A DNA stretch of 64,000 nucleotides from Neckera pumila (GCA_963969595.1 OZ018409.1:4218501-4282500); one strand, 5' to 3'; counted from the stretch's first letter, positions 36,105-49,683 are shown. Notes: generated by a model not told the origin, from the sequence alone. Numbers and translations: made by a program.

Positions 36105-36797
36105 AAAGGGAGGGTCAAATTGAGTACTCTGCAATCTAGAAGCAGCTTGAAGAGATGACGAAGATGTTAGTTGCCAACATAGAGAAGATCAAGAAGTTGA
36201 CACAAAGTAACGCGGCTCTTGTCCTATTCTCCGAGAACGCCAAGCAAGTTACAATTCAAGCGTTTGTAGACCTCATCCTAAAGCAGGTTTATATGGATGC
36301 TGGGGTTATGGGACAAAAACCGAGAGAGCACATGGATTGGCTATGGTCTAACAAAGCTGCCAATTGGATCTTACAACATGAGGTATATTTTAAGGTTGGC
36401 TTTGTGCATGGTTTTGAAGGTTCGTTGGTTTGTGCTAGTTTTTGAGGGTTGTAGTCTGGTAACTAATTAAATGAAGTATTAACAAGTTTTGGAGATGCGT
36501 GTTTTGGGGAATTGGGGGAGATCAACCTCAAATCCTTGGATCGCCATGAATGCGGCAACAATTGGCATCTTCCGGGCCTTCAAGGACGTATCTTTTTACA
36601 ATGCACCACAGGCTCACCAAGTACGGCCGATTGCCGTTGCTTATGCCTTGGAGGGGAATCAAGGTCATCCCCATATGGCATGGTTGACCTTGATTTTCAA
36701 AGAAGTCTTTGGGTTGACTCCCACAAGCATGATAGAGAAGCATCAGACTGGCATGCTGGATGCTAAGTATGAGGAGGTTATCTCTGCTTCCATGTAG
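36105..36797 (+). pseudogene. Unrecognised two-exon gene fragment with a stop
   Basis: A strong acceptor (cttttgttttgcag) precedes an exon from 36105 to 36381 that would join in frame over a GT-AG intron (36382-36494) to 36495-36797. The reading contains a charged, coiled-coil-like stretch (KQLEEMTKMLVANIEKIKK) and later GNQGHPHMAWLTLIFKEV. An in-frame TAG at 36137-36139 interrupts it near its start, so it is likely a decayed fragment or wrongly joined. The family is not recognised, and the host-gene or transposon origin is unknown. Confidence 0.3.
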
Positions 36798-37609
36798 AAG
36801 TTCATAAAAATTCGATACTTCTTTCCAGGATTCAATGAATCTATGCACCATCACCTACATGTTGTTTGCCATATATTCTAGAGGCCCAAATGTTGGACCT
36901 TATATTTATAGAAGTTTTTGAGTAGGTCATTTGGGGCTATTTTTTGTTCAAACATTGTTCTTACATCGGGCAAGTTAGGATCATCAGATGTCTTGGACGG
37001 ACAGATACATTGGACAGTGAGGACGGACCGGACGTCTAATGTGACCACTTTAGTAGTCACACTAGGCAAGTTAGTGTCACCGGATGTCTTGGAGGGGCGG
37101 ACAAATCAAATAGTTTATACAAATGGTCCACTGTGATAACTATGGTTTTATATGTGTCTTCACCAGCACATGCAATGTTTGTCATTGATTCTAGTATTAT
37201 AAAATTTGTCCCCATTTTTCACAAATGATCTATTGAATTGGTATTTCAAAAACCATGAATCCTTACTCTTATAGAGGTTGATCATCAGGCAACATTGAAA
37301 GATGTTGAGAATTCTTTGAGCCGTTCTTGTTGCTTCTTGGACATTTTCATGACGTTGATCTTGTAATTTTTAGGTTTACATCTTGAGGAAAATTCGAGTT
37401 TTATTTATGTGATGTTGTATCTTCATATTTGAACATGCTATCACTATAAGAAACTCGTGTTTTGGGGGATGTTTTCATTATTTTTTGGAACGCATTTTTG
37501 TGGACGTTGCAGTTGACAACCTATGTTTTTATGTCAACAATGATGTTCAATAAAACATCTTGATATATAGTTCTTTCATTCATATATAGAGGCAACATGG
37601 ACAGTATAA
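36798..37609. other. Spacer, no gene seen
   Basis: Nothing recognisable apart from the isolated CACTA-like end at 37442. Confidence 0.35.
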
Positions 37610-38407
37610 GGGCCTCTTCACACTATAGCTGTCCAAGTCGAGAGGCCGTGGGATTAAGTGGCCAAACTTTGTTGAGAGTCCAAAGAAATGAGCAATAAAT
37701 AGGCAATAAAGTATAGGAACTGGAGCCTTTGGCCGGCCATAGTGTGAGCCTCCAAAGGCCAAGCCTAAAGTCCAAATCTATATCATTTGATTGACTTCTA
37801 TCCTTCTCTCTTCACATTAGTCCATCCAATTTCTGAAATTTCCTATGAAGCCTCACTCATGCGACAATTTTTTCAAGCAAAAGCTAAAAAAACATGAGAA
37901 AGGGGTCAAAAATGCCCTTGGAAAAAAAATCACAGCACATGCTCTCATCATCAAACAAAGAATATGAAGAGTACATATGGAATAAGAGAGTGGCATTGAA
38001 ATAAGGAGGCATCCTAGAATGCAAAGGGAAGTAGGTTCATTGAATGCAAAGATTCTCCATTGTAATGGTAGAGACTAGGGTTCAAATCCCAATGGCGACA
38101 AATAACAAATAACAAATATTGCAAAAACAGACCTCCTAGTCCAATCTTACGGCTAAGATCTTATCAATTTCTGGAAAAAATTTGACGAACTCTCAAAGAG
38201 AGTTTGGGTCTCCATTTTGCAGAACCCAAACTCTCCTCGAAAGTTCGTCAAATTTTTCTACCATGTAAGCATGTTTCTGCCATGTAGGCAATTTTGAGGG
38301 CAACAGACTTTGGACTGTGCAACCTAATGTGAAGGCTCAAGAGGCCAAACCTCTGGATTTCTAAAATTTGATTAGTGGGAATCGACGGTCTTAGTGTGAA
38401 GTGGCCC
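37610..38407. mobile_element. Tourist/Harbinger-type element, TAA duplication
   Basis: The ends are GGGCCTCTTCACACTATAG and, inverted, GGGCCACTTCACACTAAG. TAA flanks both sides (37607-37609 and 38408-38410). These features fit PIF/Harbinger. It includes a hairpin of about 30 base pairs at 38175-38262 built on 'aaatttgacgaactctc' and an extra block (about 37770-38130) absent from the related copy at 63515. Non-coding. Confidence 0.85.
38040..38115 (+). repeat. SINE-like insert inside the Tourist-type element
   Basis: An A-box-like 'tgtaatggtagagac' is followed by a near-perfect B box GGGTTCAAATCCC (38078-38090) and then a simple tail 'aaataacaaataacaaat'. This order is that of tRNA-derived SINEs. 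It is absent from the sister element at 63515. Exact borders and target duplication are unclear. Confidence 0.5.
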
Positions 38408-38410
38408 TAA

Positions 38411-38782
38411 GTGTGTAAATTTTAATATTGGACAATGTTGTTGTAGGTTCTATTCTTTCAGGGTTCAAAAAGTGGAACAAAACTGTTAATGAACAACATT
38501 CCCAAATCCATACCCTCAATCACAACCATTAATCTCAAGTTCATTCAAATCCTAATGACCATCACCTTCAAGATGATGTAAAAGCATTGCCACCTATTTG
38601 GGCAAACGCTCTTGGTCCGGGCCAAGGTGTGGTCAGCCTCCAAAACAATCTCCACCACGGACCCAGCCAAGGATGGAAGGAACCCAATCATGGCTAAATT
38701 CTCTCTTCAAATACTAGCTTACCAATCCAGTTGTATTGACTTCATATACATTATTAAATTGTGATCCTATTCAAGAGCATTG
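38411..38782. other. Spacer, no gene seen
   Basis: No supported feature between the two inverted-repeat elements. Confidence 0.35.
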
Positions 38783-39152
38783 CATTAGAGAAAAAATCAA
38801 CCCTCCAAAGGGCTGCTCCAAGTTGACTTGCCAAGCTATTTCAAGCTTGACTTGTCAACTTGGAAAAGTACCCTCGGTGAACAATCAGAGTGTATGATTG
38901 CTCGCCGAAGCAATCAAACTTCGCAATTTTATTTTTATTTATTTTTATTTTTTTAAATATTTTTTTTAGATTTTAAAACAAAAATTTACTAATTTTTTAT
39001 TTATAAATCTGAGTTCCTACGCCAATATCACAACAATTTCATCTGCGTGAAAATAGGGGAAAAAATAATTTTTCAAACCCAATTAACAAAATTTCAAGGC
39101 ACTAAAGGAGTCCGTTGAACAACCCTTTAGAGAGCTGATTTTTTCTCTAATG
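38783..39152. mobile_element. 370-bp terminal-inverted-repeat element
   Basis: CATTAGAGAAAAAATCA at the left is repeated perfectly inverted at the right, and similarity continues for about 30 bases. The target duplication is not clear. Non-coding MITE-like element of uncertain superfamily. Confidence 0.6.
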
Positions 39153-40308
39153 GTTGGATTTGCCATCTTGATGGTTTGACAACTTTTTTAATGAGTCGCA
39201 TGGCAGGGATGAGTGGAGGAGTGAAGTAGGACTAGAGGTGAATATGTCTCATAGAGCTTGGAGAGCCGATTTGGCAAGGCCCATTTGGCAAGAATGGATG
39301 GCAATGCTCTATGCTCACTACAATGTTGAAATAGTGCAAAAAATGCAGAGATTAAACTATAAATAACAAATAGCAATAATAGAATTTCAACGACTGTAAT
39401 AGACAAAAAATAATTTTAAAAATAGATGCCAAAATTTTGGAGAAATTTATTTTGTCAAAAAGCAAAATTTTTGTTTTGTAAAGAAAAGAACATTGGCAAA
39501 AAATTCTATTTACAATGGCTTTTACAAATATTCATACACCTCAAAACTTTCCATAACTAATAGATATTCTAAACAAATTTTAAACATGTTGAAGTAAAAA
39601 CAACACACTTGAATAAAAGGATTTAAGAAATAAATTGAAACACTTTTTGATTATCTTGTATTTTATCAAAATTATTGGTGGAAAAAAACTTTTATTACAA
39701 ATAAGTATTTCTCAAGGTTTTTTGTAAACAAAATGAAAACCTTTAAAAATAATTTATTATGAATTTTAAGTTTTCATTGAATAAAATAGTTACAAACTAA
39801 AATGACTCCAAACCTTCACATTTTTTTATTATTCACTTCGGAAATCTTCAAAAATTGTGAAAATTTTGAAAACTATATAAAATGTTTATATATTAGAGGT
39901 AGTCCCACCTTCTCCCAAAACAAAATTTCTATGAAGAATGAAAAGTTGATGAGAGAAAAGAGGAGCCAACTACGAGCCAAAAACCATAAAGGTGTGACAC
40001 CCTTACTTTGTTGTCTAGAGACCACGAGTGGAGAATGCACAACGAGATTTACACTTGCATCAATCTAGATTGGACAAACGATACTTCTACACAATCCTGA
40101 CAAGTGCCTTCTGAAAACACTAAACCATTCAGAACCCGAACCTGCCAAAGATATCTCTCGAGTCCCATAACATTGGAGGTAACAACAGCTCAGCGCCTCT
40201 ACTTTTACAATGGACACGTGAAAATGAACATAGAAGTGAGGTCCTCAAAACAAACAGAACAATTAGCGCATCAAAATGTACAGTCAGGCCTCAGTCCCAT
40301 GCCTACAG
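39153..40308. other. Spacer and 3' flank of RAD23
   Basis: 39400-39900 is AT-rich without features. From about 40080 the composition rises, consistent with the 3' untranslated region of the minus-strand RAD23 gene. Confidence 0.4.
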
Positions 40309-42966
40309 TTACAACTCTTCTTCACCTGCGTGTTCAAAAAGATAGTTGGCAGCTAGTTGCTCGTTCTTATCGCACGCAAGAAACGCCTCAATTACAAGCG
40401 CCCGGTCAAATCCCATAGCCTCCAACTGGGCAAGCAACGCCAGTGAATCAACATTACTCATGGGCATCAAGGATTCAAAAGCAATAAAGAACTAGAATAC
40501 TTCACAGATCTTCATCTTTCGCTGTTACAAAGAACAGATATCTGGTAACAGAAAAAAAAAATCTTGGAAAAAAGAGAATTGTACCCGTTCAATGGATTCT
40601 CGTTCTTCAGGGGTCACATTCACAGACTGCGGGAACGCTCCCGCTAGTTGTCCCATAGCATCCCTGCGTTTCCAAGCCAAAAAACCAGTTGTGTTAGAAA
40701 CAGCGATGCAGTAGCCTGGCACAACAATAAAGAGTGAACGCATTCAATAGAAATGCTGATGATAAATGATGGCAGAGGAACTGCGCTTACCCTCCTTCAA
40801 CACCTTCAGGACCAGCCTCGTTGATCAGACGCAAAAACTCAGCCTGGTTTTCATTAATCAGGCGCAGAAGGGCGGGATTCTGTTTCCCCAACTCTTGGAG
40901 CATGGGCTGTCATAATTGACCAACAAAGGATCTTAGACTGTGAATGAAGCAATAAAAGGATAGAAGAGAATCCTAAGATCACTTGGAAAGAACACAATCG
41001 ATCCAACCAGGAATACCGAAAGTGCTGCCGGAGTTGACAATTCACCAGCAAATGCCAACATGAATATGGATTCAAAGTGAAGGAGTCGTGGTGTGCCTAC
41101 CTGCAAAATCTGAGGATTGGCTTGCACCATGGTCCTCAAGGCTTGGAACTGCAGGCATAGAAAAAGGAATGAAATCAGCGCAGATATATTATCATCCACT
41201 ATTGCAAATGGCATTGGAAGACCATATTGACTAGAAATCGGAGCCAGGACCATACAGGCATCTGCTTCAACGAGAGCACCTCAAGGATACACACGATAAC
41301 CCTCGGGGAAAAATCACAGCACTCCGAACGCCGTGAAACACTCTAGAATCAATGCCATCAAACCTCATCCCTTGGTCACAACTACAATCTTGGAACGGCA
41401 GACCAAAATTTACGAACGTAGGTTCGCATACAAACACAAGATGATGGCTGAGAGGGCAACCTGTGGGTTGTTTCGCAGAAAATCCAGCGCTCCTAATCCA
41501 CCACCTCCGCCACCTACACCTGGCATGCCCTGCAAAAGAGAATAGATCACTTCAATTCATGTTCGAAATCGATCACGATCTCGGTCAGTATCCCAACGAG
41601 ATGATTAGTAGAAACAGACGGAGACATCACGGGCTTGACACTGCAAAACAATTCACGCATTCTGAAAACTCTCCATACAAGTACTTCGGCTGAACGCATA
41701 GCATCAGGCTCCCAAAACCAAAGCATTAATGACAACAATATCAACTTCGGAACAATGTTTCTCTTCGCGGCGGGCCTCCAATGTACCTGAGGGAACAAGT
41801 CCAAGGGTGCGGCATTTGGCCCTTGCGGAGCAGCGGAAGCTACAGGAGCAGGGACTGCGGGGACCGCAGCAGCAGCAGCAGGGGCTCCAGCTGGAGGAGC
41901 ACGGGCCACAGGAGCGGGGACTTCAGCCACTTCGGGAATACCCTACAGAACAAACACAACAATACGGCACTGCTTGTAAAGCATCGGATCGAGACACTTC
42001 AAAAAACACCCTCACAATTGACATTATCCATCATGAATCGCAGAGATAGTATTCATGTCTGCTAATTCTCAAAAATCGCAAGCCAGGACAGCTTCACCAA
42101 CCGAGTAAAGATACTCCACAGCCCTCTCGGGGTTGTTGAAAGCAGCTCGCAAAGCACGCAGAACAGTATCCCGGTCCCAGGTGCCGCCACCCATGTCAAT
42201 GATCTGCTGGACAGTGGACTCAAGAGCAGAACCTGCAACAAGGGTTGATGCGGCCTGGCCATACTCATCTCTGCACAACAGAAGCATACATTCAATACCA
42301 AAAATTCTGAGCACGAAAAACACGAATCCTCGGCATCAACATCAAATTCCACCACATCAAGCAGAGGTGAAGAACATTGGAGGAAACCTAGTAAAAAGCA
42401 GGACCGACAGAAAACAAGACAAGAAGCACCTACAGAGCTGCATAACAATTCATCCATCGAAGTACAGAAGTTCACTACCATATCTACTGAGTTGAAAGAT
42501 GTTTTCGATCACATATACAACTAAATAGTAATCGTGGAAATAAAATCAGGTTCAAATAAAGACTATCACCCTGCCAAGTTTCTCAATTCAGACTCTAAAG
42601 CAAATTCAAACACAGCACTGTCAACTCACGCTGGAGCCAATGCAGCTGGAGCTGCAGGAGAGGGAGGCGCAACCACTGATGGAGCCCTGATGGACAAGAA
42701 TAACGTTAAAAATATCCAAACAGACTTCCATATCCCTCCGACACTCAATGAGCTACTTCAAATACTCTGTCAGCAATAAAAGATTTGCAGCCAGTCATGC
42801 AATCGCCAGTAAACATCACCACCACAAACTCGACCACATCATTTCAACAACATCAACACACTGCATGTACAAAAACGTGTTCTATCGATGACCCAATTTA
42901 GATACTTACGGAGCTGGAGAAGCAGGTGCACGTGCTGGGGCTGGACTGGGAGCCGGGGCAATAGGA

Positions 42967-42997
<31 letters not shown>

Positions 42998-44666
42998 CAG
43001 GAGCCTGAGGGATTCAATAATATGTCAATGAACCAGTGGTCGAGAGAAATAGTAATCTAACTTAGCCGACATCTCCTCCTGCTAGTCATCACCTAGTAAG
43101 GTGCAGGATACTAAAACCATTGGGGATATCATCATGTCTCCTGCTAATGACCCCTGTCACCAACAACAGCTCATCTGTTCGTAGACTCGGCCGGACTTAT
43201 TAGCAAGTGGTGCAGTTCACTTGGCTAAATGGCTACGGCCCCTGATCTTTGGATAGAAACGGGGTGTCCAGTCACTCATTGTGGTCTACAACCTCCCACT
43301 TTGGAATTGCATAAAAATTCGAAAACCATGATGAGAATTGGATCTCAACTGATTTGACTCCTGTACCCAAAGCGATCTCGCCACAACTCTATACTGGTCT
43401 CCCAAAACATCACGCTCAACCATTTACTAAAATGCTTACCTTGGAAGTAAATAGTATTCACTACCTAGTGCACTGCACTGAACAAGCAAGGAAGATAAGC
43501 CAATCGGAAACTGCATAAAAATATGACAACCCTCAATTACCTGAACAGATCCGGACGATGACGCGGGCGCTTTCGTCTAAAAAAAAAGAAAGGATTAGGC
43601 GTGTCAGTTCACAGAGCGGAGATGTTAAACTTCGGATTGAAGAACAATTCCAACCTGGACCTAATAAACCCGACACAATAACTCGCATCCAAACAGATAT
43701 TGCAAGGGTTTTAAAAAGACGACACCGGGACCCATAAAGTCAATGACACAACAGAGCAACCCCAGGAGCTGACCAAAGAAGTCCTACCTTGGTCAACATG
43801 ACGACGAGAAATCCACCCTCCGACACCTTGTTATCAGTCATGGTCGTCTCATCCTTCAGAACTTTCCCTTGATGAATCAGAAGCTGTTGCGCACAAGGAT
43901 ACGCATCCTTTCCTTGAGACTCAGATATCTTTGCTTTCACGGAACTGACCTGCACACAACAACAACAACCTCGCGATTCAGTGCACTTCAAATGCAATCG
44001 ATCTTTCATAACAATCGAGCGTGCATCCCACCAATTAGGTCACACTGGAAGAGTGCCTTGTCCAAGGAGAAATCATGGAATTCTGTTTCGGTACCATTAG
44101 AGTCGACAACAACATCATGACAACTAGCTCATTGGTGCATCATATCTTTGTAATACTAATCAACCATAAAATATGCAATTGATTTAGGACTAGCGTTCTA
44201 TGAGAAACAGAAAAAAAGGAAATCCTGCAGACAACCCTAAAGAAGCACATCTTCGGAGAGACTTCAAAAAGAAGAGAAGAATGAAACCTCCATCCATCGG
44301 TGAACCCAGAACAGCGAAAGATATCAATAAACTCTGTCTTAGAGCGAGTAATTTCAGAAATAAGCGCAGCACGGAACACAGGCTGCACTATCATACCCTA
44401 AACATATACAAGTACCCGAAAACGAAGACGAAAAACACAATAATCCGAAACCCTAACAGCAAAGCCCAACTCCGTACCACCGACCACAGCACCCATCGAT
44501 CCCCTCAATCGGAAGGACGCTCCAACTAGCTGCGACAACGGACGCAACAACGACCGAATAGAGAAGCAGAGAGCGAGGGTGGCGAAGCAAGAATGCGTAC
44601 CAGCTCGTCCTCCGCCACTTGCAGATCGAAGTGGTTTCCTTTGAGCGTCTTGACGGAGATCTTCAT
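40309..44666 (-). CDS. RAD23: RAD23 ubiquitin receptor / DNA repair protein, 389 aa
   Basis: Shuttle protein: its N-terminal ubiquitin-like (UBL) domain docks at the proteasome, two UBA domains bind ubiquitin chains, and the XPC-binding domain links it to nucleotide excision repair. Exons in transcript order: 44666-44601, 43949-43788, 43576-43541, 43004-42910, 42686-42630, 42270-42102, 41942-41787, 41529-41461, 41148-41101, 40906-40791, 40663-40585, 40425-40309; all GT-AG and in frame. UBL is residues 1-76 ([17 protein letters not shown], then [14 protein letters not shown]). A Pro/Ala linker follows. UBA1 (about 145-195) contains [20 protein letters not shown] and [17 protein letters not shown] second linker is Ala/Pro-rich. 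The XPC-binding region (about 260-330) has [16 protein letters not shown] and [23 protein letters not shown]2 ends the protein ([30 protein letters not shown]). Length and order are standard for the plant family, and all domains look functional. Confidence 0.96.
42967..42996 (-). repeat. Hexanucleotide repeat encoding Pro-Ala linker of RAD23
   Basis: Five perfect GGAGCC units on this strand, read on the other strand as alternating Pro and Ala codons in exon 4. The unit length keeps frame, so the linker could vary in length between individuals. Confidence 0.85.
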
Positions 44667-45110
44667 GCTGCACCGATCCAAAAAGTTCCCGAAATCGTCC
44701 TCAATGGCCGAAGCGGCACCGCTGCTGCTCAGGTACTTGGCAAAGGATCTTCGTTGCAATAGGAATGCAATCACTTTGTTGCGGAGAATTGATGCCGAGG
44801 AGGAATTGGGAGTTGCGAAGCCCTAACTTCACTGCTGCGTTGATGAAAGGGGAAGGCGCAAGTGCTGGACAGGAGGACGACGGGAAAGAGACCTGCTACC
44901 CGTTGCCGACTCGGTCAGACTTCCGTCAGGGCTGCCCCAACGAGAAATTTCCACGCGGCCTGGAGCATGCTGCCCGAGGAGGGTGCTTCAGTTTCCAGTG
45001 TCACTGGAATGGGTCATGCTTCAGAAATTCAATGGCACTAAGCTTACCTGAAACAAGATACCGTACTCCGCTATCAGGGTCGGCATTAACTAAATTAACC
45101 GAATAAAAAA
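44667..45110 (-). promoter_or_regulatory. RAD23 promoter and 5' leader region
   Basis: Higher GC than the spacer beyond 45110. The frame upstream of the start codon remains open for at least 36 codons but has no ATG, so the start at 44666, which gives the usual MK-initial UBL, is well supported. A telo-box-like AAACCCTAA lies at about 44450 inside intron 1, and a related CCCTAA near 44820. Confidence 0.5.
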
Positions 45111-47876
45111 TCAAGAGTTGAATTTTTTTGGTAAATTATTGTGGGGAGTGGGAAAACAAATAAATTAATGCTGCAAATGCCTAAAGATTAAAGAAATTGG
45201 TAAATGGTGAAATTCAAGTCACCAAATATTAGAAATTTAATAGTTTAGGGTTAATTAAAGTATCACACGCAACATCAATTATCAAAATTTTTTTGTTTGG
45301 TGATACAAATGTTGATTTCATTGATATGGTGTAATTTAGAAGAGTGCAGAGGTCCTTCTTATTGTGAAGCCCATTGATCATTATCAATCCTCAAAGGTTA
45401 TGGAATATTTGAAGCAAGGTGGGAGCTCAAAGAAAAAACAAAAAATATTTATTCAACTAAGCAACTTCCATTAGGAGAAACCTGCGTTGGTCTAAACCAA
45501 AAATGTAGGCTGAAATTTGTTGAGAACCATGTTTCCATCGTTGGAATTCCAAAATTTTGAATTCAAAACTTATATCAGCATTATAAATCAACTTATAGCA
45601 TCATAAATCAACTTTTTCAAAATGAGGTCAAAGAAGAAAATGTGAGAATTCAAGGTGGATTTCACCCCCCAAAATCTATTTGTGATTTGGAGTCTCTAAT
45701 AAAAAGTTATCACAGTTTTAACTTGACTATAAGGTTTTGAGTACTTTAAATTATTATACCTCCTATCTCCCAACTTCCAATTCTATAAACCACTTGCCGC
45801 CTTCTCTTTACAAAATTAATCATTATAATAAGTGGCTTGTGAAGATATTTAGGATACAAATATTTAGGCTATACACAAGGGGACTAAATTTTGAGAAAAT
45901 TGAACAAACATTGAAAATTTTAATAATTCTTGAAAGTGTTTGTCAAACCAATTTTTTAACTTCATTTAACTATTCAATATGAAATGTTGGCCCTAATAAT
46001 TGAATGCGGTGTCAAGCATAAGATGAGGGTCCTACTCCAAATTTATCATTTCAAATGCTTTAGTATGTGTTTGGTATATGTTATTTTTTTTATTTAAAAT
46101 TTGTATGCTTTTAAAAAAAAATGCACAATATTGTAGACAAAACAAAAAGATGGCTAGTTGGCAATCTTCTTCAATCCCAGTTTGTTGCGCTCTAAAAATT
46201 AATGGGATAACCACCAAACAACCTCACCACTTTTAAAACATGTTAGAAAGGTTGGAACAAATTCAAACAACAATACTACAACAACATTGCAAAGTAGGAT
46301 TCACATCCACTAAAGTAGAAGAAAGTAGATGGTGTAGAGCAAAAGGAGATACAACTCTCAAGCATTAAAAACGTCACCAAGATGCTACAAAAGCAATGCA
46401 ATAAATGCATACAACTCTATGAGCCTTTTTAATTGCCACAAAATGCAACTAAGCATAGTTTGTGCCTATATCTTGAATAAATAGTGAGGCGTGTATCATT
46501 TTGAATTAATTCAAAATGTAATTAATTCATTTTGGTACCCCCACCTCCAACCACTTATATTTTCTAGAACAACATCTTTGGACAAACGACATGGATTTAT
46601 ATGTACTTTGTATCAATGTATTCTTGTATGTATCCATATTATATTTTACATATCCATATCGTATCACAAAATGTTCCCATATCCATATCCGTACTAGTAT
46701 CCATACTAATATTTGTATCTCTTATTTTTTAAGATCAACGGTGTCGAAGGGGGGAATGAAAATTATTATTTTTAAATCAACGGATCTCATTTCTTTCTAG
46801 TGAGGGGGTGATGTTAATTGAAGAAATTAGGCGCGTTCTTGTCTTTTTAGGGATAGTTATCATTAAATGAAAAAAATTGTATCTATCAAATTGAATTGGA
46901 AATTGAAAAATGATTTCAACTCAATTTACAATGCATTATATGGACAACATTAGAATAAGTTATGAATTTTTTTAGTGCTAGTGATAAGTGTACAATAAAT
47001 TGATACAAAGTTCTAATGTTTAAACCTTGTATATCTTCAAAATTCATTAGATGTTATTTGGGGGCATTGGAGGGCCATTTCAGGCCCATTTTCCAATCTA
47101 CTCCCGATGCAAAGAAGGAATGTCAAGCTGCTGTTAGAACCCTAATTACATAAAATAAAATAAATAAAAATGCTCTTGAAATTAAAAAATAAAGTTAAAC
47201 AAGAACATTGAAAAATAAATTAAAAATGATGAGGCCAAAATTTGACCACGTCACACTATTGCGCTGCTATAGTGCAGTGCAACACGTTCCCTACAGTCAT
47301 GGGCCAAATCCGTATAATGAATGTTTTCATTTCAGACAAGAATCTAAATATGACAGTTTTTGATTAAAAATGATCTTGTACTTGCCTACAAGTACAAAGA
47401 GAAATTTTGTGGTAGTGTAAAACTGGTGAAACTTTTGCATTGTGTAACAAGCCTCCCACATCTCGTAATTCAAATCAAACTTCAAACTAGAATTGACTCT
47501 AAACAAGAACACAAAAAATAAATATGAAAAATTTAAAACTTCTACGAGGAGCTCAAACCACCTGACTTTATAGAGAGGTAAATGTCTATCACCCCTAAGT
47601 TGTGTCTTATATAATATAAGGCTATCAATTCTTAGGATCAACTACAATATTGTATTTTTAGCTTTCTATTCCTAGTTCTATCTAGAATCATCTACTAAAG
47701 TAAAAATCCTAGATATATTTAGAAGTATTCTAAATATGAGTTCATATCTTATCCAAATAATCTAGAATTGTCTAACACCAAGTTCTAGTTCACTTGTCTT
47801 CATCTAGGAGTTGTTTAACTCTAGTGCATTGTTTAGAGCACAAATCCACCATCTAGAGATATCTACCTCTAAATAT
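45111..47876. other. Spacer with repeat fragments
   Basis: About 45590-45720 is one arm of the dispersed foldback family also seen at 24281, 30840 and 60284 ('ggtggatttcac', 'aaaatctatttgtgatttgg', 'aaaaagttatcac'). 46600-46720 is rich in TATCCATA. Around 46060-46220, facing 'gtgtttggt' and 'accaccaaacaac' might be hAT-type ends. No gene. Confidence 0.35.
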
Positions 47877-48146
47877 CTAGGAGTTGTTTAATTCTATTGC
47901 ATTATCTAATACAATTGTCATAAGTTGGGAATTGTCTAACGACTCGAATGCACTTGCATCCAAGTGGAGCTCTTTAATTCTAGTGTATAAATCCACCACT
48001 CGAAGATATCTATCTCTAGGCATTCTCTTTTTGCATTCAAGAATTGTTTTTGCTTCTACGTCTAGGAGGGCACGTTTGAGAAGATGATGGTTGAAAACAA
48101 TTGCTCGGATAGACTTTTTAACCTTATGTGGAATTAGACCGTACAC
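47877..48146 (-). pseudogene. Short unrecognised frame with repeated modules
   Basis: An 89-codon frame of charged composition (KKRMPRDRYLRVVDLYTRIK). The DNA just beyond its stop (about 47810-47885 on this strand) repeats the segment 'gaggtagatatctctag..gtggattt', giving a similar but interrupted peptide. It looks like a decayed repeat-containing coding piece. Family not recognised. Confidence 0.25.
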
Positions 48147-49683
48147 ATTTCATTACAAATTAGTCCATCTATCGATGAAGTCATCCATCAAAGCTCATGA
48201 CACATTGGGACTACAACTAAGATTCAAGGCAATAGAGACCCTTCTCAAAGGATTAAACCTAAAAAATTGAACAAATAAAAAATATCATGAATGAAGAGGT
48301 GTGTATATTTATTTTTGAAAAGAAGTTGAGCCGCCCCGGTGGCTAAGGGAGGCACATTTGTGCAAGTGATCGCTCTAGAGGTTGCACTAGAAGAAAACAG
48401 TATCTACTACAATCGGCTAAATAAAAAGCTATTGGTCCTATACAACTATTCTATAAATGCAAGCAAAGTTATTAGCACCAACTTTGACGGATACATTCTT
48501 TGAGTTGTAAGATAGTTGTAGAAACAAATAAATGATTAGAAGTCAATGTTTGAGTTTGCAAAAATTGATTATATATATATATATATATATATGTATTTTT
48601 CATCCCCTATACATTACAAAAGTTGATGTGAACTTTGGAGTCTAAGATGGATTCCATCGTATTGATCATCAATTCAAAAAAAACTATTGTAATTACAAAT
48701 TAAATGACTATAATTCCACTTCAAAAAAACTAAGCAAGTAGCCTTTTAACCACTAAATGCCTGAAGCACCAAATTTTGGTGTCAACAATACTTTGAAGTT
48801 AAATAAAACCTAATTAAATTGTTAATTTTAGTAGCTCATATTTTTGTAAAATTCTTCTTGAAGTCTAATTTTAGCATCAAAAATCCAATTTTGAAAATGA
48901 TTAATTACAATTTTTCTATTCAAGATTTTGTGCAAGGGTACCCATTGCAATCTTGACTTTCTCTAGTGTTATGGGCTCTTGAAAATGAGCCTCAAATACA
49001 CTGGATCTTGGAGGAAAAACCACATTAAAAATTCATTTAAAAAAACTATAGAGTAAATTTTGAGAAGCCATAAATTAATTGGGGTTGTGCATGTTAGGCC
49101 CTTTAACCTCATATTTTCTTGGTGACCAATTTTTTAGATGTAATATGCAAAAAGAGAATTGAAAGATTTTCATAGTTTTAACACCTTCATGGTCAAACAT
49201 TATAATCTTTCTATTTGTAAGTGATATTGTTGTGTTTTCTTTTCCTTTGCGATTTCTAACATGTCTAGTTTAAATTTGTATGGTTACAATTAAAAAGAAA
49301 TTGATGCAACTTATCAAAATGTTGAATATTATTGTAGTTGTAAAGTAGTTGTACAATAGTCATTGAGTAGTCAGGTAGGAATGTAGGCATAGAAATACGG
49401 AGCAAGAAGCATAGAAGTGGGGGTTTAGAGTACTTTCTAGAAGATAATCATATGACCATGTCAAACTTTTTCATACATTGGGTCAAACTTTTTCTATAAA
49501 TGTACCAACTTTTGTCTATGAGCAGTCTATACTTTATTTATGACTATATTTTATTTATTCTTACATTGGTTAGAGGGTGCAACATGTAGTTGTAGGATCT
49601 TATTGAAAGATTTTTTAGACGGTAGTTTTAGGCTCTAAAGTTAGGGTTGAATATACTCCAGTGCATGCCGATTTCATACATGA
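48147..49683. other. Spacer with TA microsatellite
   Basis: A run of about eleven AT units lies at 48571-48592. A CACTA-like end occurs at 48385. Nothing else is recognisable. Confidence 0.4.

Noticed and set aside
44667..44774. N-terminal extension of RAD23 upstream of 44666
   Set aside because: The frame stays open but begins without an ATG, and the family starts at the MK of the UBL domain.
48330..48400. SINE or tRNA-like segment around 'ccgccccggtggctaaggg'
   Set aside because: An A-box-like stretch is present but no B box follows at the right distance, so there is not enough support.
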